A stretch of DNA of 42,254 bases. Source: Clostridiales bacterium. GTDB lineage: Bacteria > Bacillota > Clostridia > Lachnospirales > Lachnospiraceae. Shown piece by piece: positions 18,704 through 26,952 of this stretch. The notes beneath the pieces were generated by a model. It searched no databases. It was not told the DNA's origin and was given only the letters and a program-made list of their open reading frames with translations. The translations under genes were made by a program, and so were the position numbers. Numbering within the stretch: position 1 is the stretch's first letter; every line of letters begins with the position of its first letter. The stretch spans positions 1 through 42,254 of the forward strand of contig JAHZAR010000006.1 of the NCBI GenBank assembly GCA_019423835.1. The letters are read 5' to 3'.

Positions 18704-19237
18704 ATGAGTTCAGAGTATCTGCTGGTGGACGGCTACAATATCATATTTGCATGGAAGGATTTAAAAAAAATTGCAGAGCAGAATATCGATTCGGCCCGCA
18801 CAAAGCTGCAGGATATTCTCTGCAACTACCAGGGCTTTAAAAAGTGCAATGTGATCCTGGTGTTTGACGGCTACAAGGTAAAAGGCAATCCCGGCTCAGT
18901 CATCAAATACCACAATATCCACGTGATATTCACAAAAGAAGCGGAAACGGCAGATCAGTACATAGAAAAGGTCACGCAGGAGATCGGACGCCAGTACCAT
19001 GTGAGAGTTGCCACCTCCGACCGCCTGGAGCAGGTGATCATTCTCGGGAAGGGAGCCGTTCGCATGTCGGCCAGGGATCTGGAGAAGGAAATACGTGAGA
19101 CGGATGCTGTTATCAGAAAAGAGCATCTCGACAAAATCAAGAGCTATAAGATGCGTCTGTTCGACTATGCCGATCCGGCCCTGCAGGAATATCTGGAACG
19201 CCTGCGCCTGAACCGCGGTACGGACGGTGAGGACTGA
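18704..19237 (+). CDS. NYN-domain ribonuclease YacP/Rae1 family
   Basis: This 177-residue single-domain PIN/NYN nuclease has the N-terminal catalytic motif LLVDGYNIIFAW, an internal VFDGYKV, an acidic EAETADQYIEK and a later VATSDRLEQ. These supply the Asp residues expected for metal-dependent RNA cleavage. The Bacillus homologue Rae1 (YacP) is a ribosome-associated endoribonuclease that cuts mRNA in the A site. In Bacillus the gene lies near cysS, mrnC and rlmB. Here it is about 8 kb away from those genes and sits alone with mntP. Its binding site GAGG is inside a predicted hairpin. The start at 18704 is the only sensible one. Confidence 0.87.
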   Translation: MSSEYLLVDGYNIIFAWKDLKKIAEQNIDSARTKLQDILCNYQGFKKCNVILVFDGYKVKGNPGSVIKYHNIHVIFTKEAETADQYIEKVTQEIGRQYHVRVATSDRLEQVIILGKGAVRMSARDLEKEIRETDAVIRKEHLDKIKSYKMRLFDYADPALQEYLERLRLNRGTDGED

Positions 19238-19330
19238 GTCCCTGTTTTCACGTCCGCTTACAGGGCAGAGCCGGCAGATGAATCTGCTGAACACGGCTGT
19301 CATAAAAATAACTTCAGGAGGTGCTCACCT

Positions 19331-19888
19331 ATGTCTTTAGCTGAGCTTTTTATTCTCGCAGTGGGAGTTTCCATGGATGCTTTCGCTGTCGCGGTCTGTA
19401 AAGGACTATCCATGAAACAGTTAAACTGGCGCCATGCTGCTGTCATTGGAGTCTATTTCGGCGGATTCCAGGCAGGCATGCCGCTTCTCGGCTATCTCCT
19501 CGGCTGGCATTTTAAGGATGCCATTACCTCGATTGACCATTGGATCGCTTTCGTGCTTCTGGCGGCTATCGGTCTCAGCATGATACGGGAATCTTTTTCC
19601 GGGGATGAGGAATCCCTGGACGCATCCGTTGATTTCAAGACCATGTGCGTCCTCGCCCTGGCTACCAGTATCGACGCCCTGGCAATCGGTGTTACCCTTT
19701 CTTTCCTGAGCGTCGATATCGTTCCGGCCGTCTCCTTTATCGGCGCCACCACCTTCTGCCTTTCCATCGTGGGTGTAAAGGCAGGGAATGTATTCGGAAC
19801 ACACTGCAAATCGCGGGCTGAGCTTGCAGGAGGCGCAATCCTTCTGATCATCGGCTCCAAAATCCTGATTGAGCATCTGTTTTTTTAA
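19331..19888 (+). CDS. mntP: Manganese efflux pump MntP
   Basis: This 185-residue membrane protein has six predicted helices in two homologous halves. Each half carries the family's acidic helix motif: GVSMDAFAVAVCKG (about 12-25) and ATSIDALAIGVTLSF (about 111-125). MntP exports Mn2+ and protects against manganese excess. The ATG at 19331 has AGGAGGTG about 8 bases upstream, one of the strongest sites in the window. In other bacteria mntP is often controlled by a yybP-ykoY manganese riboswitch. The 93-base gap upstream does not show that motif, only a small hairpin (AGCCG/CGGCT). It probably shares a transcript with yacP. Confidence 0.92.
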   Translation: MSLAELFILAVGVSMDAFAVAVCKGLSMKQLNWRHAAVIGVYFGGFQAGMPLLGYLLGWHFKDAITSIDHWIAFVLLAAIGLSMIRESFSGDEESLDASVDFKTMCVLALATSIDALAIGVTLSFLSVDIVPAVSFIGATTFCLSIVGVKAGNVFGTHCKSRAELAGGAILLIIGSKILIEHLFF

Positions 19889-19901
19889 ACAGGTGCTTTT
19901 T
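19872..19901 (+). terminator. Terminator overlapping the mntP stop codon
   Basis: AGCATCTGTTT (19872-19882) pairs with AAACAGGTGCT (19887-19897) through one G-U pair, followed by TTTT. The stem includes the last codons and the stop codon of mntP. Confidence 0.75.
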
Positions 19902-20181
19902 GCTTTATGCCCAGATTCCTGCTGAAGCTGCCCGGTACAGCCTTCGGCCAAAGCCGGATATCCGTCCACATACGCGTTTATCTGATCTAATTCTGAAACG
20001 GCGCGGGATGCATCCTGAACTCCTTCCAGCCGTTCTGCTTCTGCCTGAGCGGGGCTTTCACCAGGTTTCAGATCGCACGCCTGCCTCATCCGCTGCTCTT
20101 CAGGCCTCACCTTTTTTGCCCAGAGCCAGGCACTCCTCCGTCAGGTTCATCGAGTCCTGTTCCAGTTTTGCAGGCAAACCG
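19902..20181. other. 280-base gap with a coding-like minus-strand stretch
   Basis: No gene can be supported. On the minus strand an open frame from a GTG at 20110 encodes a hydrophilic, helix-prone stretch of about 75 residues (Ala, Glu, Gln-rich) and then runs antisense into mntP. There is no ribosome binding site or promoter, and the upstream end lies against the tyrS terminator. It could be a decayed gene or chance. Confidence 0.35.
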
Positions 20182-20240
20182 AAAAACTGCGGCTCTGCCG
20201 GACCGGGATATTTTCCCGCTTCAGCAGAGCCGCAGTTTTT
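20182..20240 (-). terminator. Terminator after tyrS
   Basis: A perfect 17-bp stem (arms 20182-20198 and 20224-20240) encloses a small inner hairpin (CGGGA/TCCCG) and ends in TTTTT on the minus strand. It lies about 80 bases after tyrS and is also symmetrical enough to act on the plus strand. Confidence 0.9.
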
Positions 20241-20318
20241 GGATCTGTTTATCTCATACCGGAACCGGTATGAATATTCCGTTTTTTCAAAATCTGTCTT
20301 TTTTGCTGTTCAACCCCG

Positions 20319-21542
20319 TTATTCCAGCACAACTCTCTTAAAATTCTTCTTTCCGCGTTTTACCACGAGTCCCTCGCCGGAGAGCTGATCCTTCGTGAAT
20401 GCAGCCTTAATATCCTTCACCTGAACTCCGTCCACGGAGACGCCTCCCTGCTCCACATTTCTTCTCGCCTCAGAGCGGGACGGAGCCAGCCCCGACTTCT
20501 GAAGGATGGAGAGAATGTCAATCGAACCGTCCGCAAAATCCTCCTCCTTGAGCTTCGCTGTAGGCATGTTGGCGGCATTTCCGCTTGTAAATAAGGCTCT
20601 GGAAGCTTCCTGGGCCTTAACTGCCTCCTCTTCCCCGTGAACGAGGGCAGTCAGCTCATAGGCCAGAATCTCCTTTGCCTTATTTAACTGGCTTCCCTCC
20701 CACTGATCCATCTCGTCAATCTGCTCAAGAGGCAGGAAGGTCAGCATGCGCAGGCATTTTAAGACATCCGCGTCTGCCACATTTCTCCAGTACTGGTAGA
20801 ATTCAAACGGAGAGGTCTTGTTGGGATCCAGCCATACAGCGCCAGACTGGGTCTTGCCCATCTTCTTTCCCTCAGAGTTTAAAAGCAGGGTGATAGTCAT
20901 GGCGTGGGCATCCTTACCAAGCTTTCTTCTGATAAGCTCTGTTCCTCCCAACATATTGCTCCACTGGTCATCGCCGCCGAACTGCATATTGCAGCCGTAT
21001 TTCTGGAACAGCATGTAGAAGTCGTAGCTCTGCATGATCATGTAGTTGAACTCCAGGAAGCTCAGTCCTCTCTCCATCCTCTGCTTGTAGCACTCAGCTG
21101 TCAGCATACGGTTTACGGAGAAGTGGGGGCCCACCTCACGGAGAAGCTCCACATAATTGAGCCCTAAAAGCCAGTCTGCATTGTTTACCATCAGGGCTTT
21201 TCCGTCAGAGAAGTCGATAAAACGGCTCATCTGCTTTTTGAAGCAGTCGCAGTTGTGCTGGATAATCTCCGGGGTCATCATGGATCTCATGTCTGTTCTT
21301 CCGGACGGATCTCCGATATATCCGGTTCCCCCTCCAATCAGGGCAATCGGCTTGTTTCCGGCCATCTGCAGACGCTTCATCAGGCAGAGAGCCATGAAGT
21401 GCCCTACGTGAAGGCTGTCGGCGGTGGGATCAAAGCCGATATAGAAGGTGGCCTTTCCCTCGTTCACCATGTTTTTGATTTCTTCCTCATTGGTCACCTG
21501 GGCAATCAGCCCGCGGGCAACCAGCTCTTCGTAGATTTTCAT
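20319..21542 (-). CDS. tyrS: Tyrosyl-tRNA synthetase
   Basis: This 407-residue class I synthetase charges tRNA-Tyr. The HIGH-type motif is HVGH in DPTADSLHVGHFMAL (about 39-53). The tyrosine pocket residues are in YDFYMLFQKYGCNMQFGGDDQW, and the KMSKS-type motif is KMGKT. A C-terminal S4 RNA-binding domain (about 345-407) carries SRSEARRNVEQGGVSVDG. Length is normal. The ATG at 21542 has AAGGAG about 10 bases upstream. It is a single-gene unit controlled by the T-box leader upstream, so expression should rise when tRNA-Tyr is uncharged. Confidence 0.97.
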   Translation of the reverse strand: MKIYEELVARGLIAQVTNEEEIKNMVNEGKATFYIGFDPTADSLHVGHFMALCLMKRLQMAGNKPIALIGGGTGYIGDPSGRTDMRSMMTPEIIQHNCDCFKKQMSRFIDFSDGKALMVNNADWLLGLNYVELLREVGPHFSVNRMLTAECYKQRMERGLSFLEFNYMIMQSYDFYMLFQKYGCNMQFGGDDQWSNMLGGTELIRRKLGKDAHAMTITLLLNSEGKKMGKTQSGAVWLDPNKTSPFEFYQYWRNVADADVLKCLRMLTFLPLEQIDEMDQWEGSQLNKAKEILAYELTALVHGEEEAVKAQEASRALFTSGNAANMPTAKLKEEDFADGSIDILSILQKSGLAPSRSEARRNVEQGGVSVDGVQVKDIKAAFTKDQLSGEGLVVKRGKKNFKRVVLE

Positions 21543-21760
21543 ACAGAATTCTCCTTTTCTTTTTTTCGTTTCATCTGACTTTTCCCTTCAGGACTCATGC
21601 CGCTTCAGGCTGAACTCAGACCGTACTTAAGGCATTCTCTGTTCCGGGACAGAACTTCCTGCTATTTTCAGAAGGCCTCCGGCACCGCCTCCAAAGACCT
21701 GCTGCCTTTTGGATTTGCCCCTGCCCTTCTGACTTTTACCGCTTTAAAAGCTCAAACTAC

Positions 21761-22202
21761 AAAAAGCTCCATCCCTCTGAACTTCTTCAAAAGGACGGAG
21801 CCTTAAACTTCCGTGGTACCACCTTATTTCGCGGAAACACTCACATGTCCCGCCTCATCGAGTACAGCCGGCACGCAAGATTTCACACCTGCAGTATTCT
21901 GCCTCTATACTCCCGCCGCTGTAACGTGCGGCGAACCCGCTGCAGCCTACGCAGGAAATCTTCTGGCACTCTGACAGCCTGAGGCCGAAATCAGAAGCGC
22001 TCCCGCTTTCTTCCCTTCGGTGCAGGGCTCCGGGATGTATTCGTCTGCCTCTCCTCCATGCGCCTCTCACCATCCGGCGGCTCTCTGTATGGGGTGCGGG
22101 GCGGCTACTTTTTCCCGTCAACGCCTGGTATCTGTTTGTCGCTCCTGCAGAGATGAACACTGCCGCCAGCTTCTGTCAGCGGAATCTGCGCCCTGCAGGT
22201 TA
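21761..22202 (-). promoter_or_regulatory. Tyrosine-specific T-box riboswitch (tyrS leader)
   Basis: Read on the minus strand, the leader shows the T-box elements in the right order. A distal-loop GGTGAGA comes first, then the specifier loop GAATACATC with the codon UAC (Tyr) at 22039-22037. The conserved AAGGTGGTACCACGG follows at 21825-21811. The terminator stem GGCTCCGTCC / GGGATGGAGC with a T run (21802-21761) comes last. Uncharged tRNA-Tyr should read the UAC and bind the T-box bulge, favouring the antiterminator. About 220 bases separate the terminator from the tyrS start, longer than usual. Confidence 0.93.
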
Positions 22203-22208
22203 TGTGCT

Positions 22209-22237
22209 ATTATAAGGGCTTTTCCCAGGAAAGTCAA
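22209..22237 (-). promoter_or_regulatory. Promoter of the tyrS T-box transcript
   Basis: On the minus strand TTGACT (22237-22232) and TATAAT (22214-22209) are spaced by 17 bases, just upstream of the T-box leader. It begins 38 bases past the yfcC stop codon. Confidence 0.85.
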
Positions 22238-22274
22238 GGGCGGACCGAAAGAACTTCCCTCCGTGCGCCCCGCT

Positions 22275-23786
22275 CTATGAAAATCCAATCATCACCGCTA
22301 TAATTACAGCCAGAGATGAGCACACAAACAGAATGGCCTGGAATTTAATCTGGAACTTTGCCCATTTTCCCCACTCAAGTCTCGCAGCGGCAAGTGCACC
22401 GAGAAGACAGCCGGAGGTGGGTACAAGAAAGTTTGTAAATGCGTCGCCCAGCTGGAAGGCAAGGACTGAAACCTGCCTGGAAACGCCCACAATATCTGCC
22501 AGAGGAGCCATGATCGGCATAGTCAGGGCAGCCTGTCCTGAGCCGGATACAACGAAGAAGTTGAACACGGACTGGAACACGTACATCAGCCATGCGGAGA
22601 TAACCGGAGGGAAGTTCTTCATTCCCTCACCAATCGTGTGCAGGATCGTATTCAGAACCGTTCCGTCCGTGGCGCTGGTTCCTCCCAGGACAATGATAAT
22701 TCCCTGGGCCATTCCCACGCAGAGCGCTGCTCCCAGAAGATCGGCAGCTCCCTTGTCAAATGCTTTTGCGATATCGTTAAGCCTCATGTCGTTTAATCTG
22801 AACACAACGCCGATGATACCGGAGACAAATCCCATTACAAAGAACTGGGATGCGATCTCAGGAATGTAATAGCCCTGGGTTACAACACCCCAGATTGTCC
22901 AGATCATTGTGACAAGAATGGATAGGAGAACCAGCTTGTGTCCCAGCGTAAAGGGAAGGTCCTGCCCGTCCATCTTAAATTCATCTCTGTAGTAGGCGTC
23001 TGATTCATATGCCACAGAAAGCTTCGGGTTTTTCTTGATTTTAGCCGCATAGCGCATGGTAAACACGATGGTAAGGCCTGTAAACAGAATCCACAGGACA
23101 ATGCGGAACGGTGCGCCGGACATAACCGGAATCCCTGCAATTCCCTGGGCAACCGCAAGACTGAACGGATTCATCCAGGATGAGCCGAAGCCGATCTGGG
23201 TTGCCACATAGGAACAGAGAATTCCCACAATTCCGTCATATCCCATAGCCACAAACATGGGCGCCAGGATCATGACAAACGGAATTGCCTCCTCTCCCAT
23301 TCCAAAGACTGCACCTCCCAGGGAAAACAGCGTAATCAGAACCGGTATCAGGAGAATCTCCCTTCCTCTGGTTACGGCAATCACTCTCATAATTCCGGCA
23401 TCGACTGCTCCTGTTCTCAGCACGATTCCAAATGCGCCGCCCACGACCAGAATGAAGGCGATAATTCCCACAGCAGTTCCGTTTTTGTCTCCTACTGTCA
23501 TTCCCTCAAACACGAAGTTCAGAATTCCCTGGCCGCCGAAATTCTCGGTTCCCCAGAGCGGAGCTACCTTTGTCACCTTATTTCCATTCTCGTCAAGCAC
23601 ATACTCAAAGCTGTCCGGATCGAGAACTGTCTTCGTCACTTCCTCCCCATTCTGGGTGTAGGTAATCTCTTTCTCCTGATACGTCCCCAGAGGGATGAAC
23701 AGGGTCATAATGGCCGCCACGCAGATAACCAGAAAAATGATTATATACGTGTGAGGCATCTGAAATGTTTTCTTCTGTTTCTCCAT
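22275..23786 (-). CDS. YfcC family (DcuC-like) membrane transporter
   Basis: About 503 residues with some 12 predicted membrane helices, matching the YfcC/C4-dicarboxylate anaerobic carrier family (PF03606). Helix-rich blocks include FILVVGGAFGIVLRTGAVDAG, the conserved GMGEEAIPFVMILAP, QIGFGSSWMNPFSLAVAQG and FFVVSGSGQAALTMPIMAP. Relatives are annotated as basic amino acid, dipeptide or dicarboxylate carriers, and the substrate is not settled. ATGs lie at 23792 and 23786. AGGAG is only 3 bases from the first but 9 from the second, so I chose 23786. It follows iadA by 15 bases, which suggests uptake or export of the dipeptides or amino acids handled by the two peptidases upstream. Confidence 0.88.
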   Translation of the reverse strand: MEKQKKTFQMPHTYIIIFLVICVAAIMTLFIPLGTYQEKEITYTQNGEEVTKTVLDPDSFEYVLDENGNKVTKVAPLWGTENFGGQGILNFVFEGMTVGDKNGTAVGIIAFILVVGGAFGIVLRTGAVDAGIMRVIAVTRGREILLIPVLITLFSLGGAVFGMGEEAIPFVMILAPMFVAMGYDGIVGILCSYVATQIGFGSSWMNPFSLAVAQGIAGIPVMSGAPFRIVLWILFTGLTIVFTMRYAAKIKKNPKLSVAYESDAYYRDEFKMDGQDLPFTLGHKLVLLSILVTMIWTIWGVVTQGYYIPEIASQFFVMGFVSGIIGVVFRLNDMRLNDIAKAFDKGAADLLGAALCVGMAQGIIIVLGGTSATDGTVLNTILHTIGEGMKNFPPVISAWLMYVFQSVFNFFVVSGSGQAALTMPIMAPLADIVGVSRQVSVLAFQLGDAFTNFLVPTSGCLLGALAAARLEWGKWAKFQIKFQAILFVCSSLAVIIAVMIGFS

Positions 23787-23801
23787 AATCATACTCTCCT
23801 T

Positions 23802-24974
23802 CTAGTATTCAAAGGTCCCCCTTTTCAGAACCTTTTTTTCGGAAACCATCCGTTCCCCTTTGGCGAGAACCGTGTGAATTTCCAATGTATCCGAATCAGA
23901 CAGCACCAGATCGGCGTCTGCATTTTCGGCAATTCTGCCCTTGTGGGAAAGCTTCAGAAGGGAGGCGGGATTTAAAGTCACTGTCCGCAGGGCATCCGCA
24001 AGGGAGACGCCGTCTGTCAGTACTGCGTCCCGCATCTCTCTGTAAATGGATGAAACCTTTCCCACGCCCAGATGCAGAAATTTTCCCTGGCTGTCAAACA
24101 CAGGCAGGCTTCCCTGTCCATCGGAGGAGAATGTCACATGATCGGCGGGGACTCCCGCATCCAGCGCCATTTTAAGCCCTGTGCTGGCCTTAACCTCCTC
24201 CGGATCCAGAAAGTCGGGGTCTGAGCTGGTGGTCAGATCAATATACCCTCCCATCTGTTTCGCATAGTCAATGCCGTCCTCCATCAGAGAACGGCTTCTG
24301 TTGATATGCGTCGGAAGCATGTTGGACGGAGGAATCTGTGTTTCCTCCAGCACATATCGCAAAAAGGAGAGCTGTTCCTTTCCGTCGCCCAGGTGGATAT
24401 TGACAATTCCAGCCTTGCCGGACAGGATTCCCCCTACTCTGGTATCAGCCACAATTTTGGCAAATTCTTCTCTCGTGGGCTGGGAAGAACGGTGATCGGA
24501 GATGGCAATCTCCCCCGTTCCCACCACCTTATCGATGAGAATCAGATCATCCATCACACTTCCCATAAGAGTCCGGACGGGGACCTGATAGGAGCCCGTA
24601 TAAATATACGTGGTAATTCCCTCCTCCTCAAGCCCTCTCGCCTTGGCAATCAGGTTTGTCATGGTTCTCGTGGTTCCGTCCGTTCCGAGACATCCCACAA
24701 TGGTGGTGACTCCCCCTTCCAGAGCGTCTGTGAGCATCAGCTCCGGCGTCCTTGTGTGGTAGCCGCCCTCACCGCCGCCTCCTAAAATATGTACATGGGC
24801 GTCAATCAGTCCGGGCATCAGAACCTTCCCCGTCCCGTCAATCACTGTGAGCCCATAGGCCTTCTCTTCCGGAAGGTTTTCTGCAATTTTTAAAATTTTT
24901 CCGCCGCCAACCAGGACATCCCTGATCCCCATATCATCAGGGCCGTACAGATGGGCATTCTTAATTAAAATCAT
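23802..24974 (-). CDS. iadA: Beta-aspartyl (isoaspartyl) dipeptidase
   Basis: This 390-residue zinc amidohydrolase removes beta-linked (iso)aspartyl residues from dipeptides. The first metal motif is DAHVH (about 59-63), followed by GGYHTRTPE. Further ligands are seen in ISDHRSSQPT, LPTHINRSRS and the catalytic Asp in FSSDGQGSLP. In the well-studied E. coli enzyme a carboxylated Lys bridges the zinc ions. By my alignment from memory this position is Glu here (GEIAISDHRS), a substitution that other amidohydrolases also use. The ATG at 24974 has AAAGGAA upstream. It lies between pcp and yfcC in one operon with gaps of 34 and 15 bases. Confidence 0.93.
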   Translation of the reverse strand: MILIKNAHLYGPDDMGIRDVLVGGGKILKIAENLPEEKAYGLTVIDGTGKVLMPGLIDAHVHILGGGGEGGYHTRTPELMLTDALEGGVTTIVGCLGTDGTTRTMTNLIAKARGLEEEGITTYIYTGSYQVPVRTLMGSVMDDLILIDKVVGTGEIAISDHRSSQPTREEFAKIVADTRVGGILSGKAGIVNIHLGDGKEQLSFLRYVLEETQIPPSNMLPTHINRSRSLMEDGIDYAKQMGGYIDLTTSSDPDFLDPEEVKASTGLKMALDAGVPADHVTFSSDGQGSLPVFDSQGKFLHLGVGKVSSIYREMRDAVLTDGVSLADALRTVTLNPASLLKLSHKGRIAENADADLVLSDSDTLEIHTVLAKGERMVSEKKVLKRGTFEY

Positions 24975-25008
24975 ATCGGTGTTCCTTTCCCCTGTCTCTG
25001 TTTTCCGC

Positions 25009-25662
25009 TTAAAAAATGGTTCCCGCTGCTTCGCTCAGGTCTCCGGCCCCCTCACCGGCTGCCCTGACAGAAGCCCGCACCGCCGCTTTCAGCGCCTTCA
25101 CCATCTCCGCTCTCGGAAGAAACGGTTCTCCATTTCCCGCCTCCTCCATAGTTTCGTCGTAGGGGACATGAATAAAGCAGCACCGCATGTTTCGCTTCTC
25201 CTGTTCCGCCAGATAGAGTCCTGTGTACATCACTGCATTGCACACAAATGTCCCCGCAGAGTAGGACACACAGGCGGGAATCCCTTCCTTCTCTATCTCC
25301 TTTGCAATCCGCTTCACAGGCAGAGTGGCAAAATAGGCATTCTGTCCATCCCTCCTCACGGGAGTGTCGAATGGCTGCTCCCCGTCATTGTCCGGAATCC
25401 TGGCCTCCATCAGGTTGATTCCGACACGCTCTACGCTTATCTGCCTCTCTCCTCCCGCCAGTCCCACAGAAATCAGACAGTCCGGGCATTCTCTGCGCAC
25501 AGCCGACTCAAGAGGAGACGCAAACTTTCCAAAGGAAACCGGAAGGCGCAGCTTCACAATCTCTGCCCCCTCTATCCTGTCCGGCAGCGCATTCACCGCC
25601 TCCCAGGATGGATTTGATTTATGAAGGCCAAAGGGTTCAAAACCTGTTATCAGAATCTTCAT
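25009..25662 (-). CDS. pcp: Pyroglutamyl-peptidase I
   Basis: This 217-residue cysteine peptidase removes N-terminal pyroglutamate from peptides. The start MKILITGFEPFG is typical of the family. The catalytic Glu is in SVERVGINLMEARIPDN, the Cys in SAGTFVCNAVMY and the His in CCFIHVPYDE, so the triad is complete. The C-terminus is slightly long and Ala/Glu-rich. The ATG at 25662 has GGAAGG upstream; an open frame from 25686 gives eight more residues but no better site. It is the first gene of pcp-iadA-yfcC and has a likely promoter about 40 bases upstream. Confidence 0.95.
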   Translation of the reverse strand: MKILITGFEPFGLHKSNPSWEAVNALPDRIEGAEIVKLRLPVSFGKFASPLESAVRRECPDCLISVGLAGGERQISVERVGINLMEARIPDNDGEQPFDTPVRRDGQNAYFATLPVKRIAKEIEKEGIPACVSYSAGTFVCNAVMYTGLYLAEQEKRNMRCCFIHVPYDETMEEAGNGEPFLPRAEMVKALKAAVRASVRAAGEGAGDLSEAAGTIF

Positions 25663-25700
25663 GGCTTCCCTTCCTTTCCCAAACATTTAGATTCCTGTGT

Positions 25701-25729
25701 ATTCTAGCACAGAACAGGCGAAAAGTCAT
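25701..25729 (-). promoter_or_regulatory. Promoter of pcp-iadA-yfcC
   Basis: On the minus strand ATGACT (25729-25724), a 17-base spacer and TAGAAT (25706-25701) lie about 40 bases before the pcp start codon. Confidence 0.55.
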
Positions 25730-25908
25730 GTCCTTTTTGCGAGTTTATGCATATCTGTTTAATAAATATTCCTGAAGTGGGGACAGTCTCCTGAAGAACC
25801 GCACAAAGCCGGGCCAAATGCCGTGATTCTGCCTGACTTTACAGCTCCCTGCTGCAGCTGTGCCTTCTGAATTTTTATTCTGCTTCACCGCCTCAGGCGA
25901 TAAACTAT

Positions 25909-25937
25909 TTGACAATTCCCCTGTTCTCTCTTATAAT
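25909..25937 (+). promoter_or_regulatory. Promoter of tRNA-Leu
   Basis: A consensus TTGACA (25909-25914) and a consensus TATAAT (25932-25937) with a 17-base spacer end 13 bases before the tRNA. Confidence 0.92.
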
Positions 25938-25950
25938 GATATAAGTCTTT

Positions 25951-26030
25951 GCGGGTGTGGCGGAATTGGCAGACGCGCCAGATTTAGGTTCTGGTACGAG
26001 AGTGTGCAGGTTCAAGTCCTGTCACCCGCA
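25951..26030 (+). tRNA. tRNA-Leu (anticodon TAG)
   Basis: The acceptor stem GCGGGTG (25951-25957) pairs with CACCCGC (26023-26029), and the discriminator base is A. The D-arm has GGAATTGGCAGAC, the anticodon stem-loop CCAGATTTAGGTTCTGG gives TAG, and the T-arm has GGTTCAAGTCC. CCA is not encoded. The variable arm is about 12 bases, at the short end for a class II tRNA. It has its own consensus promoter and terminator. Confidence 0.95.
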
Positions 26031-26031
26031 G

Positions 26032-26082
26032 AAAAAACTCCTGAAAGCTGACTGAAAATCTGTCAGCTTTCAGGAGTTTTTT
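26032..26082. terminator. Bidirectional terminator between tRNA-Leu and rlmB
   Basis: A perfect 21-bp inverted repeat (26032-26052 and 26062-26082) has a 9-base loop and T runs on both strands. It ends the tRNA-Leu transcript on the plus strand and the rlmB operon on the minus strand. Confidence 0.95.
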
Positions 26083-26125
26083 GTCTCTCATAGCGTCCCG
26101 GGCCTATGAGCTCCGGTGCCTGCTG

Positions 26126-26869
26126 TTATCCGAACTCTCTCTGCCTTACAATCTCATATGCCAGCACACCGGCCGCCACGGAGGCATTCAGAGAATCAAT
26201 GTCCCCCTTCATGGGAATGGACGCCACCATATCACATTTTTCTTTTACAAGCCTGCTCACGCCCTCTCCCTCATTTCCAATCACCAGGCCGATGGGGCCC
26301 TTCAGGTTCAGGCGGTACATGCTCTCGCCTCCCATGTCGGCGCAGACAAACCACAGTCCCCGTCCTTTAAGCTCCTCGATGGTGGCAGACAGATTCGTCA
26401 CCTTGGCCACCGGAGTATAGTTAAGCGCACCCGCCGAGGTTTTTGCCACTGTGGCGGTAAGTCCCGCCGCTCTTCTCTTTGGAATAATCACGCCATGAGC
26501 GCCGGCCAGGTTTGCCGTTCGGATGATCGCGCCCAGATTGTGCGGATCTTCAATTCCATCCAGCAGGAACAGAAACGGGGGTTCTCCTTTCTCCTCAGCC
26601 GCCTGCAGCATATCCTCCACCTGGGCATATCTGTACGCAGCAGCGTAGGCGATCACCCCCTGGTGCTTCCCGGTCTCTGAGAGCTGGTCGAGCCTCTCTT
26701 TTGGCACATAATTGATAATCGTGTCCTGCTTTCTGGCCTCCCTGGTGATGCTTTTTACCGGCCCGTCCTGACATCCGTCCAGGACAAAGAGCCTGTCAAT
26801 GGTTTTTCCTGAGCGGAATGCCTCAAGCACGGCATTGCGCCCCTCAATGGTAAGTTCCTCGTATCTCAT
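26126..26869 (-). CDS. rlmB: 23S rRNA (guanosine-2'-O-)-methyltransferase RlmB
   Basis: This 247-residue SPOUT (TrmH-family) methyltransferase uses SAM to 2'-O-methylate a guanosine, expected to be G2251 (E. coli numbering) of 23S rRNA. The N-terminal RNA-binding domain (about 1-85) starts at IEGRNAVLEAFRSG. The knot domain has NLGAIIRTANLAGAHG (motif 1), LVIGNEGEGVS (motif 2) and IPMKGDIDSLNASVAAGVLAYE (motif 3). The binding site for the ATG at 26869 is weak (AGGAG about 14 bases upstream). It is the last gene of the cysS-mrnC-rlmB series, an arrangement conserved in Firmicutes. Confidence 0.95.
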   Translation of the reverse strand: MRYEELTIEGRNAVLEAFRSGKTIDRLFVLDGCQDGPVKSITREARKQDTIINYVPKERLDQLSETGKHQGVIAYAAAYRYAQVEDMLQAAEEKGEPPFLFLLDGIEDPHNLGAIIRTANLAGAHGVIIPKRRAAGLTATVAKTSAGALNYTPVAKVTNLSATIEELKGRGLWFVCADMGGESMYRLNLKGPIGLVIGNEGEGVSRLVKEKCDMVASIPMKGDIDSLNASVAAGVLAYEIVRQREFG

Positions 26870-26952
26870 TCTCTAACATGTACTCCTGATTTTTTTATCC
26901 TTCCGCCTGCGGCTGCAGCAGCTTCGTCCCTCTGCTGTCTGTGCCCGTGCGC

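Noticed and set aside
19238..19330. Manganese riboswitch (yybP-ykoY) before mntP
   Set aside because: The conserved motifs are not found in the short gap; only a small hairpin is seen.
19421..20110. 229-codon minus-strand gene across mntP
   Set aside because: Two thirds is antisense to the clearly real mntP, and there is no start signal; only the intergenic part is kept as a low-interest observation.
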